Below, piece by piece: positions 6,167 through 6,541 of a DNA stretch of 6,541 nt. Position numbers and translations under genes: made by a program. Within the stretch, counting starts at the first letter, position 1, and every line of letters begins with the position of its first letter. The DNA is from Pseudomonadota bacterium (GTDB lineage Bacteria > Pseudomonadota > Gammaproteobacteria > Acidithiobacillales > Acidithiobacillaceae), in assembly GCA_021839095.1 (NCBI GenBank), contig JAKCBU010000067.1, forward strand, positions 1 to 6,541, read 5' to 3'. The notes below the pieces were generated by a model, which worked only from the letters and a program-made list of their open reading frames with translations, had not been told where the DNA came from and did no database searches.

Positions 6167-6541
6167 TTACAGGACCTCGCCCAGCATTTTTAAAAAGCGT
6201 TGGTTTTCCGCCGGCAGACCGACACTGACGCGCAGATGATCCGGCATGCCATAGGGGGCAAGCGGCCGGACGATCACACCACGACGCAGCAACGCGTCGT
6301 AGACACGCTGCCCGCCCCCTGGCACGGCAAAGGCGGTAAAGTTGCCTGCTGGCGGCAGGATTGTCAATCCAAGATGGCATAATCCGTCGCGAAGCATTTC
6401 GATACCTCGACGATTGTTGGCCAGGGTGGCCTGCAGATGGGCGCGGTCCGTCAGCGCGGCATGGGCCGCGACCTGCGCCAAGGTATTCACATTGAAGGGT
6501 TGCCGCACTCGCTCCAGCACCGCCATGAGATCGGGATGACC
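6167..6541 (-). CDS. hisC: HisC-family aminotransferase, C-terminal part
   Basis: Only the last 124 residues are in the window; the frame is open to the edge, where it reads GHPDL before MAVLERVRQPFNVNTLAQ. RQPFNVN is the characteristic HisC segment after the PLP-lysine region, and HLRVSVGLPAENQRFL near the end contains the Arg that binds the substrate carboxylate or phosphate group in this fold-type I family. The PLP lysine itself lies beyond position 6541. HisC transfers the amino group between histidinol phosphate and glutamate. In the gammaproteobacterial aromatic supraoperon the HisC copy next to pheA and tyrA is thought to serve phenylalanine and tyrosine formation as well, so an aromatic aminotransferase role is likely here by context. 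The stop codon TAA lies 4 nt before the aroF ATG. The internal ATG at 6526-6524 is not a real start because it lies in mid-domain. Confidence 0.92.
   Translation of the reverse strand, partial: GHPDLMAVLERVRQPFNVNTLAQVAAHAALTDRAHLQATLANNRRGIEMLRDGLCHLGLTILPPAGNFTAFAVPGGGQRVYDALLRRGVIVRPLAPYGMPDHLRVSVGLPAENQRFLKMLGEVL

Noticed and set aside
5206..6228. A 340-codon open frame on the + strand opposite aroF
   Set aside because: It mirrors a clearly conserved DAHP synthase gene, extends past its ends only slightly, and shows no family motif.
1..6541. Mobile element, CRISPR array, tRNA or defence system
   Set aside because: No terminal repeats, transposase motifs, regularly spaced repeats or cloverleaf-like sequences were seen, and nearly the whole window is accounted for by conserved housekeeping genes.

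Overview
The window comes from a GC-rich proteobacterial chromosome. It carries seven genes, all on the minus strand, so the biological order runs from the high coordinate to the low one: 3' part of hisC, aroF (DAHP synthase), tyrA, aroA (EPSP synthase), cmk, rpsA, ihfB, and the first codons of a probable lapB. The housekeeping proteins (S1, IHF-beta, Cmk) look gammaproteobacterial. A class II-type AroA, a type I-beta DAHP synthase and an unfused tyrA/aroA pair within an otherwise Pseudomonas-like order would suit an early-branching gamma-like lineage such as Acidithiobacillus. That genus guess rests on recall of family features and was not tested by a search.

Region 2964-6541 is the aromatic block. 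DAHP synthase starts the shikimate pathway, EPSP synthase performs its sixth step, prephenate (or arogenate) dehydrogenase makes the tyrosine precursor, and the HisC-family aminotransferase can act on histidinol phosphate and often on aromatic keto acids. The four junctions from hisC to cmk are 4 nt, 1 nt, 3 nt and a 4-nt overlap, so these genes are very probably one co-transcribed, translationally coupled unit. Its promoter lies outside the window, beyond position 6541.

Region 113-2967 is the information-processing block: CMP kinase, ribosomal protein S1 with six S1 domains, and the beta subunit of integration host factor. The two longer gaps (2209-2286 and 425-501) flank rpsA. They hold small inverted repeats, a possible rpsA promoter and a candidate operator-like dyad, all weakly supported. 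Positions 1-97 encode a membrane anchor resembling the N-terminus of LapB, the regulator of lipopolysaccharide synthesis.

This is a variant of the known mixed-function supraoperon of gammaproteobacteria (pheA-hisC-tyrA-aroA-cmk-rpsA-ihfB). I see no mobile element, CRISPR array, RNA gene, phage gene or defence gene, and no convincing undescribed system. The points most worth a second look are the single in-frame stop codon separating tyrA from aroA (fused in pseudomonads), the DAHP synthase gene lying inside the cluster, and the leader upstream of rpsA.
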